A DNA stretch of 64,000 nucleotides from the NCBI GenBank assembly GCA_018136815.1, contig CM030937.1, positions 294,606 to 358,605 on the forward strand, given 5' to 3'. This DNA comes from Isochrysis galbana. Taxonomy: Eukaryota > Haptophyta > Isochrysidales > Isochrysidaceae. Shown here in pieces: positions 25,151 to 36,600 of the stretch (the stretch's first letter is position 1; every line of letters begins with the position of its first letter). Both the position numbers and the translations under genes were made by a program. Under the pieces are notes generated by a model. The model was given only the letters and a program-made list of their open reading frames with translations, had not been told where the DNA came from and searched no databases.

Positions 25151-25464
25151 CAAAAGGAGAAACATGATCCTTCTCAATCGCATATCCTAGTGCCCTCAGT
25201 CCCATCACAAACCCGCTGAAGCACCGCAAGACAAAGGCGCGAGCGCAGCAAGATTACAGTGCCGCTGCTACGCTCTTCATCTACAAGCGGCAGGCCTGAC
25301 GAGCCCCACAAGTTGCAGCGCCATATTCCCCATGCGCATGCATGCTCTCGCTATGGCATGAATTCGGTGCGATTCTGCAGCATTTGCACTGACAGTCGCC
25401 CACATGCCCCAGAGGGTCTCAAGTGTATCGATCGCGTGACCCACCATCCCTGAATCGAGGGCAT

Positions 25465-26898
25465 TCACTGGGGATGTACCGTGGCCAGATCGCCGGCAAT
25501 CTTGCAGCCAGCACCCTTGATGTCTGCGGTTGTGGCATGTATGACACCCTCGCTCCCGTCAGTAACACAGCGCCACCGCCCCATGGTATGATCCACTTCA
25601 TACTCGAGCTCACGGTACGAGTCGGGCCCTCCAGGGAACTGCGGCCGCAGCGGCCCAACGTGGTTGTACACGGCCTCGTTGACGGATATGGCTGTCTGCC
25701 ATGCCGAATCTTCGATGCCCGCCAGCGCCAGCAGCCGGCGGCAGTAGTCCCACTGCGCATTGCCTAGGTGGTGTGCATCCTTAGGCCGTTTCAAGCCTGC
25801 CTCGTACTTCTCCACCCAAGCTCGACGTTCGCTTGCATCGGGGAGCGTAGCGTCCCCTGTCAGGACACGAGCAACAAGGGTTGCTTGCACCTCCATCAGC
25901 GGGAAAGGCACCACGGAGTGAGGGATACCGAGGAAGGAGAGCGATGGGTCGTCCGCATGGAAAAGATGCTCAAATAGGGGTGCCACACGTCGCCCGCCCA
26001 CCTCGAATTGCAGCGGCTGGCTCCCGGGCGACACTTGCGTCGCGTCGATGCGAGCGTCCTCGCTGGAGTCGCCACTTTTCTTGAGGAAGGGGAAGTCGTA
26101 GTCGTACCCCACGCAATGTATGATCACATCCACCCTGGGCTCCACGTGGCCATCCTCAAAGCGCACGCCGCCGTCGGGAAGCAGCTCGGCTATGGGCGGA
26201 GTGCGCAGCAACCGATCATTGTCCGGCGCGATTTCGGTTGCCCTGCAGGCGCGATCAGCAGTGAGTGTACGCTTGCCACCGGCCTGGGTGATCTCACGCG
26301 CAATATCGGTGCCGCTCGAGCGCGCCCCAATGCACAAGACAGTCTGGTCGACAAAGGGCTCTGGAACGTTGTACTCGCTAGAGTGGAGCACGCGGTTGGG
26401 AAAGCGATCAGCGCCTGGGAGGTGGGCGTACGAAGGCAAGTTGTAGTGCCCATTGGCGACCACTACTGCGTCGTACTCCTCGCACGTCTCACCGGCGTGC
26501 ACGCGCCAGATGGAGCGGCCATCTTCTTGCACCCTCTCAACCGCCTTGACTTCACACCCGAACCGAATGCAGTCTTCGAGCTTGTGGTGAGCCGCATACT
26601 TGCGCAGGTAGTGGGCGACGTCGGCAGCGCTCACAAACGACCTCTCCCCTTCGAATGCAACGTCGCGGAATCCCATGATCTGCCTGGGGAGATTGGTGGT
26701 GAGTCCAGAGTAGAGGACCGCAGACTCCGGACGCCACACGCCTCCGAGAGAGAGCTCCCTCTCGTAGACGACGAGGTGGTGCGCGACGGAGCGGAGGACG
26801 CGCGCGGCGACCAGGCCCCCTGCACCGCACCCGACCACGCACACACGAGGACGGCTGCTCGCCAGCGCGGCGGAGAAGATCCACGGAGGCACAGACAT
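25465..26898 (-). CDS. Flavin-containing monooxygenase-like protein
   Basis: Predicted FAD- and NADPH-dependent oxygenase acting on soft nucleophiles (N or S) of small substrates; exact substrate unknown. Single exon, 477 residues, starting at an ATG. FAD-binding motif VVGCGAGGLVAA at residues 20-31; the FMO-identifying stretch FPNRVLHSSEY (FxGxxxHxxxY type); NADPH-binding CIGARSSGTDIA; and the C-terminal HCVGYDYDFPF corresponding to the ATGY motif. No hydrophobic C-terminal anchor is seen, unlike animal FMOs, so it is probably soluble. It diverges from the proline-rich gene at 27662. The purine-rich 110 bases upstream on its coding strand differ from the pyrimidine leaders of other genes here. 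Confidence 0.92.
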   Translation of the reverse strand: MSVPPWIFSAALASSRPRVCVVGCGAGGLVAARVLRSVAHHLVVYERELSLGGVWRPESAVLYSGLTTNLPRQIMGFRDVAFEGERSFVSAADVAHYLRKYAAHHKLEDCIRFGCEVKAVERVQEDGRSIWRVHAGETCEEYDAVVVANGHYNLPSYAHLPGADRFPNRVLHSSEYNVPEPFVDQTVLCIGARSSGTDIAREITQAGGKRTLTADRACRATEIAPDNDRLLRTPPIAELLPDGGVRFEDGHVEPRVDVIIHCVGYDYDFPFLKKSGDSSEDARIDATQVSPGSQPLQFEVGGRRVAPLFEHLFHADDPSLSFLGIPHSVVPFPLMEVQATLVARVLTGDATLPDASERRAWVEKYEAGLKRPKDAHHLGNAQWDYCRRLLALAGIEDSAWQTAISVNEAVYNHVGPLRPQFPGGPDSYRELEYEVDHTMGRWRCVTDGSEGVIHATTADIKGAGCKIAGDLATVHPQ

Positions 26899-27661
26899 GC
26901 CGCTCCACTGCCTCCCCCTTCCCCCCTTCCCCCTCCCTTTCCTTTCCTACAGTACCTCCCCTCTTTTCTCTCTAACCAACACCCTTCCCTTCTTCCTCTC
27001 CTTCTCCTCGCTCCCTCAATCATCCATCATTAGAGTATAGAGCTCTAGTAGGAGTAGTAGTAGTACTAGTAGTACTAGTAGTAGTAGTAGTAGTTGTTGT
27101 AGTTGTAGTAGTAGTAGTAGTAATCGTAGTAGTAGTAGTTACATACTATACTCTAAAATACTTTACCCCCTTCACGCCCCTCTTCCCTCGATCTCCTCTT
27201 CTTCTCTATTCACAGATGTTCAGAGTCATCGTTTCCCTAGAAAGGATTCCTTTTTCTGAACCCCGCCCCCCCTTTCTTCTCTAAGTGGGGGGGGGGAGGT
27301 GCGCGCAGGTTTGCGCGGAGAAGAGAGTTCTTCCTTGGCCCTCTCGCTCGCTCTCCCACTTCTTCCCTCTCTCTCCCCCTTCTCTCTCCCTCTCTCTCTC
27401 CCTCATTTCTCCCTCTCTCCCTCTCCCTCACCCTCTCCCTCTCTCTTCCCTCTCCTTCTCTCCCTCTCCCTCTCCTTCTCTTCTCTCTCTCTCCCTCTCT
27501 TTCCTCTCCCTCCCTCCCTCTCCCTCTCTCCCTTCCCCTTCTCACCGCTCTTCCTCCGCCCCTTTCCCCTCCTCTCTCCCCTCTCCCCTCCTACTTGATT
27601 CCCTCCCTTCCTTCCGCTCCTCGCCTCCTCCTCTACTCTCCCCCCCCCCCTTCTCTGCTCG
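26899..27661. promoter_or_regulatory. Divergent promoter region FMO / proline-rich gene
   Basis: Pyrimidine-rich on the plus strand at 26910-27010 and again 27340-27650, the latter a 300-base CT/CCT tract ending at the start codon of the plus-strand gene. Between them lies an AGT-type microsatellite (27045-27140). Promoter role is inferred from the divergent gene arrangement. Confidence 0.5.
27045..27140. repeat. (AGT)n trinucleotide microsatellite
   Basis: About 95 bases of AGT/AGTACT and GTTGT units, interrupted several times. Lies between two divergent genes. Confidence 0.9.
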
Positions 27662-28629
27662 ATGGGGCGGCCGCTGAACGTCTGCGTGGCGGCACTGCTG
27701 GCCAGCGGGACACCCAGCGGCTCACACCCCGCCTCTCCCGGCTCCTTTGCATCGTCTGCCCCATTTTTCTCCGAATCGGCATCTCCGTTTAACCTGGGTA
27801 ACGTGCAGGTGCCACGCTTCGACTTCTTCCGATTTCAGGCGGCGCAGCCTGCGCAGCCTGCGCAGCCGCCTGCGCCGCCCGTGTCACCACCCTCGCCCCG
27901 GCCCTCGCCCCCGCCTCCGCTCTCGCCGCCACCCGATACGCCGCCGCCAAGATTGCCCATGCCCTCCTTGCCACCGTCAATGCCACCGTTGCCCAACTCC
28001 CCGGAGCCGTTGTCCCCACCACCCGCCACTCCGCCTGCTCTTCCACATCCGCTAGCGTCGCCGGAAGTCGGCCAGGCACTGACAAAGGCTTTCACCTACT
28101 TGAACTTTAACTTCTTCGCGAACTCGCGCCCTGCTTCGCCCCCTGCGCCGCCACATTTCCCGTCGCCTTTCCCGCCCCCATTCCCATCTCCTCCCCCCCC
28201 GCCCCCCCGCCCCCGCCCCTGCCATCTCCGCTGCCGCCCTCCCTGCCCTTCCATGCGCAAACAGCCGCATGGGATTCCCCGGGGCGCGTTTCTCAATGGA
28301 TGCGTGGGATTGCGCGAGACGTGCCACTCGATCCAGCCAACATCAAACCCTCAGTGATGCCTGCAAACGAGTCTGCCGTCCGCCTGGGCTTCCTGGTGCT
28401 CTTGGCTGAGGCTGCTCTGGTGGTCACGGGCATCATCATGGTGGTCAAGGCCAACGGCTCTAGGGGTGGATCCACAGCCCTCCTTCACGTCGACCCGCCG
28501 GACGGGCATCTGGGATTTGCAGTCTCTCGTGGCGCTATAGGTCCCAAGCCCGGCCGGAACGTCCTGAATGGCATTTCCATGCGCGAAGTCCCGGGCCCTG
28601 GGAATAGGAAGGCGATACTTCTATTATAG
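27662..28629 (+). CDS. Proline-rich membrane-anchored protein (frame changes at a C run)
   Basis: Family not recognised. The first ATG after the CT tract opens a frame with a weak signal-like N terminus, PRFDFFRF, a long Pro/Ser/Ala stretch (about residues 60-150), then TYLNFNFFANS and more prolines. After the C-rich stretch at 28190-28220 the sensible reading moves to another frame (LPFHAQTAAW, ARDVPLDPANIKPS), which includes a hydrophobic segment LGFLVLLAEAALVVTGIIMV followed by VKANG, and stops at 28629. A sequencing or assembly error in the C run, or a short intron, would unite them. Composition resembles hydroxyproline-rich cell-surface proteins of algae. The two aromatic FNFF/FDFF motifs flank the first proline block. 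Confidence 0.6.
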
Positions 28630-29209
28630 TGACCAACATGATATCGCTGATAAGTGCAAGGCTGCTTGGGTGGACCTGGCGTAGACGTAGGAGGCATGCT
28701 GTGTGGGATGTGCAAGTGCACTCTCCTCAAGCACTACAGCAAGGAATCGCTAAAGTGTGCATACATAACGCCGCCGGCTAGCCTTTTGTGAAAGAAGGTG
28801 CAACCTGACGTCCAGGTATTTTTCATCCCCAGCGCCCCATTTTGGTATTGGTATGAAAAGCGTCAAACGGCATCTCGCCACCTTTAATTTCACTTACTTC
28901 TCCCTTGCCCTTGCTTGCCCTGCCTAGGCCTTGGCAGAAAGTAATATCCACAAAATCGGACCCAAATATTCAGCAAAAATATCCACAACAATATCCAGCA
29001 ATTCGCCCAAATTTCCAAAAAAAAACAGTGATGCGCTACAAATACCGCGCTAGCATGCGTGTGCGGTACTCGCGCGGTATTTTGTATTTTCGATTTTCGA
29101 GCCCGTTGGCCGTTGGGGAAAGCCGCAAGGCTGGGCCCCCACACAGCGGCGCGCACGAATGCGCCCCCACTCAAACAGAATACAAAAGGCCCGTCCTCCC
29201 CCTCCCCCA

Positions 29210-29290
29210 GCGTTAGGCCCAAAGTAGTGTACGTGGGCCGACCCCCCGAAACCAAACAGCAAAAAGGAATGCGGGGGGAACGGGAAGAAG
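29210..29290 (+). repeat. Dispersed repeat family C, copy 2
   Basis: AGCGTTAGGCCC, GTACGTGGGCC and AAAAAGGAATG match 19786-19870 in order. Confidence 0.55.
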
Positions 29291-29429
29291 GGGAGGCGTG
29301 AGGGTAGGGCGAAGGCGATGTCAGGCGTAGACCCCAGATAAGAGGACGGCAGCTGGCAGCGTAGTAGTCATCTTCAAGAATAATTTTTTTCCGAGCCCGT
29401 TGGCCGTTGGAGGAGGGGTTGGTCAGAGG

Positions 29430-29650
29430 GATTGGCTGGCCACGATAGGCCAGGGCGGGCGATTCAGGCGTGCCTCTGGGGAGAGGGATGGGTCAGCAGG
29501 GCCGTGTGCTCCTGGCAAGCCATCAGCCATGCTAGGAGAGTGGGTGGTTCCTCTCCCATGGCGGGGGAGGAGTGGAGAGAGGGGGGGGCTCGCTCGTGCG
29601 CCCCGCCATGAGTGAACCAGAACCAAGTATAAACTTAGTTGAGCGAACGA
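29430..29650 (-). repeat. Dispersed repeat family E, copy 1 (minus)
   Basis: The reverse complement begins CAACTAAGTTTATACTTGGT and runs through CCCCTCTCTCCACTCCT, GGCTTGCCAGGAGC and CCCTGCTGAC to CGTGGCCAGCC. The same order occurs on the plus strand at 54840-55050; by eye roughly three quarters of positions agree. Confidence 0.7.
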
Positions 29651-30097
29651 CTTTGGCGAAGATCGGCGAGGCTTTGGCCGTTGGTCAGAGAAGGCGGCAA
29701 AGGAGTCAGACATTTTCCGTTCCCCCCCCCCCCTCCCCCAAAGACAACACACGGTAGTCTTTAAGACTACCCGTTTGCGCAACCGTAAAGCGGACTGGTG
29801 CGGAGTGGCTGAGGTCTGCGGTCTGCAGCTTACTGTCCCCATGCCCCATGCCCCAGGGTTAGGGGCGGGGCGGGGGGGGGGGGGAGGGGCGCAGCATGGC
29901 TGTTGTGCAAGGTGTGGCTGGGGCCACGAGCCGTGTGGCGCGACCGGAGTCCGGAGTCCGGAGTCGCACGCACCTGCTCGGCCTCGGGTGGCGGACGTGG
30001 GCGCTTCGTCTGCGCCTTGTCCATTGGAGCTATGGGGTCGCCCTTGGCGGGAGGCCCTGAGGACAGAAGAGGCGCGTCGGCGCGCTCCATCTCCATC

Positions 30098-30121
30098 GCA
30101 ACCAAGTATAAACTTAGTTGA
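30098..30121 (-). repeat. Dispersed repeat family E, isolated core
   Basis: Only the first 21 bases (AACCAAGTATAAACTTAGTTG on the plus strand) are shared with the other E copies. The core is itself a near palindrome with arms AACTAAGT and ACTTGGTT. Confidence 0.5.
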
Positions 30122-30677
30122 AGGTTGAAGGCAGGATGATAGAAGCGATAGAGGGAAAGGAAAAGGACCCGTGCGTGGCCGTAGAGTAGAAGCAACATAG
30201 CTGTGTGTGTAGCGTGAATGTAAAGTAAGAATAAGAAGGTTTATGGTTTTTATGCTCACAAAAATACAAAAATATAAGACAAACGGAGGCACGCGCGCAC
30301 AGCCTAGCCACACATGGCTCAAATAAAAAATAATCCGGACTCAGGCTCAAATCTATGACCCAATCACATTAGACGACGGCCAGCTCGTCTACTTGCGCTT
30401 TGGTAGCTCAGGTTCATGGCATGCTGTCCAATCCGTTCCCACTCGATGGGGCGGGGTGCGCGACCTGCAAAGCCTGCAGAATCCACCTCCTCTAGCCCCT
30501 TCAAGGTGCACGAATGTACGTCAAGAGGGAGGACACATCACAAGGATGGGTATGAATGGGCATTAATACGTGATAGACGCCATCACCGCTGAAGAAAAAG
30601 AGCGACCAGCCGTTGTTGGTGTTGGCTGTCCCCGCAGCTACGGTAGCACCACAATGTTGCCAAGTCAAAACAATCTC

Positions 30678-33600
30678 TCAGCACCGCCACGTGCCACTCG
30701 CCCATCGCCAGGAGGGCCGGAGCTCTGCTTCATCCACATCATGCACGGCGCCGTATGCCACGGCCTCCACGCGAAGTTTACCGTTCGCGAGGCGTTTGCG
30801 GAGCACCACTTCCCACCAGCCCTCGAGGTAGCGCAGCTCAAGATTCTTCCCACGCTTTGCGTTGTCAATAAAACCGTCAGGAGTCGGCGGGGGCAGGGGC
30901 CGTAGATGTTTAAGGTGAACGACCTCCTCGGCATGCCTACCGTCCTCATCGCGGAGCTCATCGTGCCTGAAGGTTATATGCACGCCTTCAACTTTGACAA
31001 CGGTGCCGGAGTAAAAGCTCCCTCGGGCTCCCTCGTGAGGTGAAGCGTACTCAACTTGCATACCCGCGGTGACCCTCTTGGGCGCAGGAAGAGAGACTTC
31101 GCCGGCATCGCTCAATCCAGTGTCGCTCGCCTCCATGTCGTCGTCGTCCTCGGCATCGTCCTCTTCCTCTTCCTCCTCGTCATCCTCCTCGCCATCCTCG
31201 TCCCTCTCCCCAAGAAGGGCACGGCGTTCGTCTGCCGCCTCATGCTCAACCTGTGCGGCCTTGCACTCCTCAGAGCAGATAACGAAGGCCGCCTGCTTCA
31301 CGGCATCGTAGCCGAGCCGTACGAAGCGTTCGCACTCAGCTCCGACCATCTCCGCATCGAGAGGCAGATGATCCTCGCAAAAGGCTTTGGGGCACTCCGA
31401 GCAGCGGAATAGCAGACCGCCCGCGGCATGGGCCTTGCGTTGACAAAGATGGCACCGGTGGTGAGGGCACGACCAAGTGTTGCCGAGGGACGACTCGTCT
31501 TCAATTCCCGCACACTCCAGGTGCATAACGCATGGGCAATGATCGCAGCAGAGAATGTCGCCGCCCTGCCAGCATAGCTGGCACAACGAGCAGTTTTCAA
31601 AGTCACGTCCTGCAATACGACGCTGATTCGAGCGCTCGCCTTGCCGATCACCCCGGCCATCCAACTCCGAGTCGAACACAGATTTCTCGCCCTCGTTTAG
31701 GGTGTAGTTGTTTATCTTTAGAACCAAATCCCCCGTCTCTTCCGAACGGATGAAGCGTGAGGTACGCTCGCGCTGCGAGCGACCAAGGGCCTGGACGGCG
31801 GAGTCGATATTGGCAGCTGCTTCTGCCATTTTTGCGGCCTCGAGCTCTTCAGGAGTGACAAGTGCAGCAGCAGCCGATGCAGCATCGATCGTGCCCGGGA
31901 CGCTCGCAGACAATGGGGCCCTCCCAGCAATGCCCACGGTGACTTGAGGCTGCCTCAACGATGCAGCTTCGGCCACTGCATCCAACATCGCCAGTAAGTG
32001 ATCGCGTGTGACGCCTGTGTCGCCTTCTTGCTGCGAGGCGAGAGCACCGGCCACGCCGAATTGCAGCATGTTGATGACTTCTGCGCGCGAAACCTTTGAA
32101 GCCGGAGCCATGTGTTGTTCTTCCCCGGCCGCCTCTCCGATATCCTTTCCGGCCCCCACCATGGTCTGTTGCATCAAGTAGAGCTTGTCGCGAGCACGCT
32201 GGACAATGCGCTCTTCGACGGTACCATGCGTTATCAGGCGGAAGACACGCACAGGCTTGGTCTGGCCTATGCGATGCACACGGTCCATCGCTTGAAGGTC
32301 GACTTGCGGGTTGAAATCGGAGTCGTACAACACCACAGTGTCGGCAGATGTCAGGGTGATGCCAAGACCGCCGGCCCGCGTCGAGCACAAGAAAACCGAG
32401 AGCTTGGAGCCAGGCGAGTTGAAGGCCTTAATATCGATGGCGCGCTGGACGCGGTTCGTCGACCCATCGAGCCGTGCGTACAGAGTGTCGCGCTCCTTGA
32501 GAAACTCCTCGATGATGTCAAGCATAGAGGTCCACCCAGAGAACAAGACAATCCGGTGACCGGCAGGCAGTAGCTCGTCTAGCAATTTGTCGAGCGTGGC
32601 AAGCTTTCCCGAGGATGAGACCAGTGTCTCGCCACAATTGGTCGCGACTTCGCGCATCCAAGAGCCGAACAATTCCGGATGCGAACAGCACTTTCTCAGG
32701 GACATCAAAAGCGACTGCATTGCCGTCCAGTCTTTGTTGGCTGCGTTGGACTCCTCGCGCCCCTCCTCAGTCGACTGCTGCATTCTCGCGAGCACTTGGG
32801 CACCCGACAGAAGTAGTTGCCGCGAGAGTTCGCATTGCGTGGCCGACATGGGTACGTAGACGAGGGCCTCCGTCTTGAACGGCAAGGTTTGCAGCACCTC
32901 GCGCTTTAGCCGCCGAAGCATGAAGGCGGAGAGCAATTGGCCACACTTGTTGATGACGCCCTCATCAATCTGACCTTTTCCGAGATCGAAGGCGTCATCA
33001 AAGACCGCTGAGTCCGAGAAGAGCTCTGGATGCAGGAAGTGCATCAACGCCCACAGCTCATGTAGGTTATTCTGAAGTGGGGTGCCGGTGAGGAGTAGCT
33101 TGCGCTGGGCTCTGACAGTGCGTAGGCGCTCGTAGAGCGCTGTCTTCTCATTCTTGATCCTGTGGCCCTCATCGAGGACGAGATAGCGCCAAGAGATCCG
33201 ATGCGAGAGCACAATCTTCATATTTTGCGAGGCCGCCATTTCGTAGGTTGTCACCACGACGTCGAACGTGGACACGTCGGCGAGGAGCTCAGTGCGCATC
33301 AACTCGCGTTCTCGTTGGTCGGCCGAGTGGAGTCGTATCACGCGCATGGAGGGCACAAAGCGCTTGAATTCATTGACCCACGATGTGAGAACAGAGAGCG
33401 GCGCGACGACGAGGCTTGGCCCGTCGACCTTGCACTCGTATTTGAGGTAGGCGAGAAATGCGATTGTTTGTAGGGTTTTCCCCAAGCCCATTTCGTCAGC
33501 CAAAATACCGTTGATACCATTCCTGTACGCGTGCAGCATCCAGTTGATCCCGACCACTTGATGGGGTTGTAAGGTCCCTTCTAACCAAGGCAACGCGTTC

Positions 33601-36600
33601 AATTCAGACTCAGGCACATCCTCCTTGGGCGGCGTGCCGAAAGCCTCGAGCTGAGTCTCCACTTCTGTGGATGTTTGCGCCACAATCGTAGGCGCGACTG
33701 TGGTTGACGTCTTCACACTGACCCTAAGACCTATACTCGAGGCGGTTTCTGATGCGTCCTCAACGTCCATGTCATCTAGTCCCGTACTAGCGGGAGTGTC
33801 CGAGGGAACGATGCCTAAAGCGATCTTCAGACTTCGCTTAGCCCCCTGGATGAAGGGCGCAAGCACGTCTATTTGCTGCAGGATGAAATCGTTTCGGCGT
33901 TGTTCCCCAAGCGAGCCTGCAAGCTTCACGCGCGCGTTGTGCTCAACCCGCCGATTTTCCATGTCTTGGCGTCGTCGAGCTCTACCAGATAGCAGTGCTT
34001 GCTTCGCCAGCTTGCGATTACGCTTCTCCTCTTCGATTGCTGCGGCCCGCTGTGCCTCGCTCAACTTCTCGAGCTCGAGAGCCGCCTGAGGACTGAGCAT
34101 CGAGCCGGATGGCATGTAAAGCTTACCCTCACGCGTCAGTCGACCGGCACGCACGGCGGCCGCCAACGCGCCCATCAGGCGGCTGCTCGCACAAATCCCG
34201 TAACGAGCAATGACATATTGCTCGACGTGATGGAAGGACAACCCGTGCGCCTGATTGCGAGCTGTGCGGCTGAGGAGTGCATGTCCACTTTCACGCCTGG
34301 CGGCCATCATCTTCTGATGGGCCGATAGCACATTACGACCGCCGTGTTGTACGGGCAAGCTGACGGGCAAAGGCTGCCCGGCAGTAAGATAGCTAGGAAT
34401 AGCAACAGTCAACGTGAAGCCATTTTCGGCCAGCGCCTTCAATGAGCCGCCCGCAGCATACCCCGGGGGGAGAACGACGAAATCGATGTTGGGCACGTGC
34501 GTGATCTTGGGGAACGGCACCTTGGCTGTAACCCTCATGTTGGCAGGGATGTCAGCAGGCATCTTCATCGAGAAATTTTTGCCATCGGCTGTCTTGCAGA
34601 ACAGGGTCTCGCCCGCTTTCATGTCCCGCGGCGTGTATGCGGCAACATCTTGGAGAACCGTTTCCTCGCGTTTGTTGCCACCGGGAGGAGGAGCATTCAT
34701 GATCAACGAGTATATGGTGCGATCATGCTGCGTACCCCATTCGAGAAAGTCGGGGCGCCATACCCAACGGGGACGAAGGTTGTGCGCAGTGACCTCGTGC
34801 TCCTCTCCAAAGTGCGACGATCGTACAACGTACGTCACCTCTCTAGTTAGGCGCGCGGTCGAGACCTCGAGCACATCAACTTCCCACCAACCGCCATCGT
34901 TGTACATCTCCACTTGTGAACCAACCCTCAACTCGGACGCCCATCGATGATCCCCGCCTGGTGGAGCAGGTGGAATTGGTCGCAGGCTGTTTGTGGGCAC
35001 CCATTCCGCCTCGTCCTCGGAGAAGGCAAAGAATTTGATTTCTGATCGTTCTGCGACTATTTGCAACAGCTTGGCCTCATACCAAGAACCTCGAAAGCTG
35101 TCCTCCATGGGCATCACTTCCACCATCCCACCGACACTCACTTGTGGAGGTATTTCGATGCCAGGTCGAACGGCATCCCGAGCTTGGCCGCCTGAAGACG
35201 TTGGCGGAGGCACGCCGCCCAACACGGATTGTGGAGCGGGAACCACCGCGCCAGCGGAAGGCTTCGACCCTGGAGCGCATGGGGCAGAGGTCATTCCCAT
35301 CGATTGCAATTCCGACGAGTGTTTTGGAGGCGAGGATGTCCGCAGAGCCGCGTCATGCCCTCCTGCAGCAGACGGCGCTGAACTTGCCGATGCAGGCTCT
35401 TCCAGCTTCGTGCCCTTTGCCTTCTTGCTATCGAACGCCTGAACATCTCCTTCCGGGGATTTCCGCTTCCGAGGATCGTTTGTGGAAATCTCTTGTTTGG
35501 GTTTGAAGCCTATGTCCACCTTCAGCTCCTTATGTGAGTAGTCGGGCAACATAGGCTCCAGAGCCGGCGGTATCATTGCGCCGGCTGTTGGGGCCAAGTG
35601 CCTTTCGACCTGCGCGAGCACCGTGTTCAGGGCCTCAGCTACTTGCACTGCTACCTCCACCAGTTGCTCCTCGCCCTCCTTGGGACAAGAGGCGAGCGTT
35701 ATCTTGTAGAAGTGACGACGATCGATGCCACTGCGTGGCCAAGCCTTGCTTTTGTATGGTCGACCTAAGAAGACAGCCTCGTCCACAATGTATCTTGAAA
35801 AGGCCAAGGCCGCATCTTTCGGCCTGGCGAAGTAACCAAGAATCGCGGCACCGGGCGCGATGGCGGCCCACATGTTGATATGTGGATTGAAATACACGCC
35901 CTGACACTTGGAATCAGCCCGGAGATTGACGTGAAGTTGCAGATCATCCTGGTCTTCCCCGTCAAATGCCAGGTCTTCAACGGTCACCTCGCCACGCGGC
36001 CGAGGCAGGCTAGGCGGCGGAGGCGGTGGCTCCTTCACGACACTGCTACGCCGTCCCCGCTTCACTGCTAACCCCTGCACCAAGGAGCCTTCTTCCCTTA
36101 GCTTATCCACCAATCTCATGCACACCGCAAAGACGCGTGCGCAGGCCTCCGGCGTCTCGCTATGACCCGCGTGATATAGGTTGCCCTCATGGTACACTTG
36201 GGTCTGCCAACGGCCGATGCCCGACTTATGTACGCCTTTAAAGCCCGATTCAGAGCGATGCGAGGTGTGCATTTCAAGCTGCTCTCGGTGGCCGTCTTCG
36301 AGATCCTCACGTACGGCTATCCGGAGCATCTTGAGCATGTCAACTCCGCCTCCTTCTCGGGCCTCCTCAAGTACAGGTAGAAGTGGGTCGGGAACTAGCT
36401 GGACGCCGTTCTTTCCAGGTTGCGGAGGTTGCATCCGCGCAGCCGTGGCGAATGCTGTCGCGGCGTCACTGGTAGTTGCATAGATACCGAGGCTGCGCTG
36501 CGTATAGGCGCCACGTTCCTCGTCCCAAAACGGGAGGATCGCCTCCCAATCTCCAGCACTGGATGGCTGGTGGGTACGGTACACGCCACGAAAGCCCGAT

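Larger units (their letters stand above)
22416..25464. other. Repeat-rich spacer between carboxypeptidase and FMO (convergent ends)
   Basis: No supported gene in 3 kb. It holds a MITE-like element (22751-23675), a copy of repeat family D (23813-23937), a copy of family A (24400-24541) and an LTR-like fragment (25071-25150). Poly-A-like ATTAATT-rich patches near 22780-22900 and 24840-24960 contrast with the GC-rich genes. Long minus-strand frames at 23952-24725 cross repeats and lack family similarity. Confidence 0.6.
28630..30677. other. Repeat-rich spacer between proline-rich gene and SNF2 gene
   Basis: No supported gene. Contains family C copy 2 (29210-29290), a 19-base direct repeat CGAGCCCGTTGGCCGTTGG at about 29097 and 29395, family E copy 1 (29430-29650, minus) and a second E core at 30098-30121. 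28960-29060 is AT-rich with CCAAATTTCC patches. The long minus-strand frame at 29423-30322 is a by-product of the repeats. Confidence 0.6.

Noticed and set aside
29423-30322. 299-codon minus-strand frame
   Set aside because: It lies across dispersed repeat E copies; similarity to 54.8 kb is explained as well by DNA-level repetition, and the composition is low complexity.
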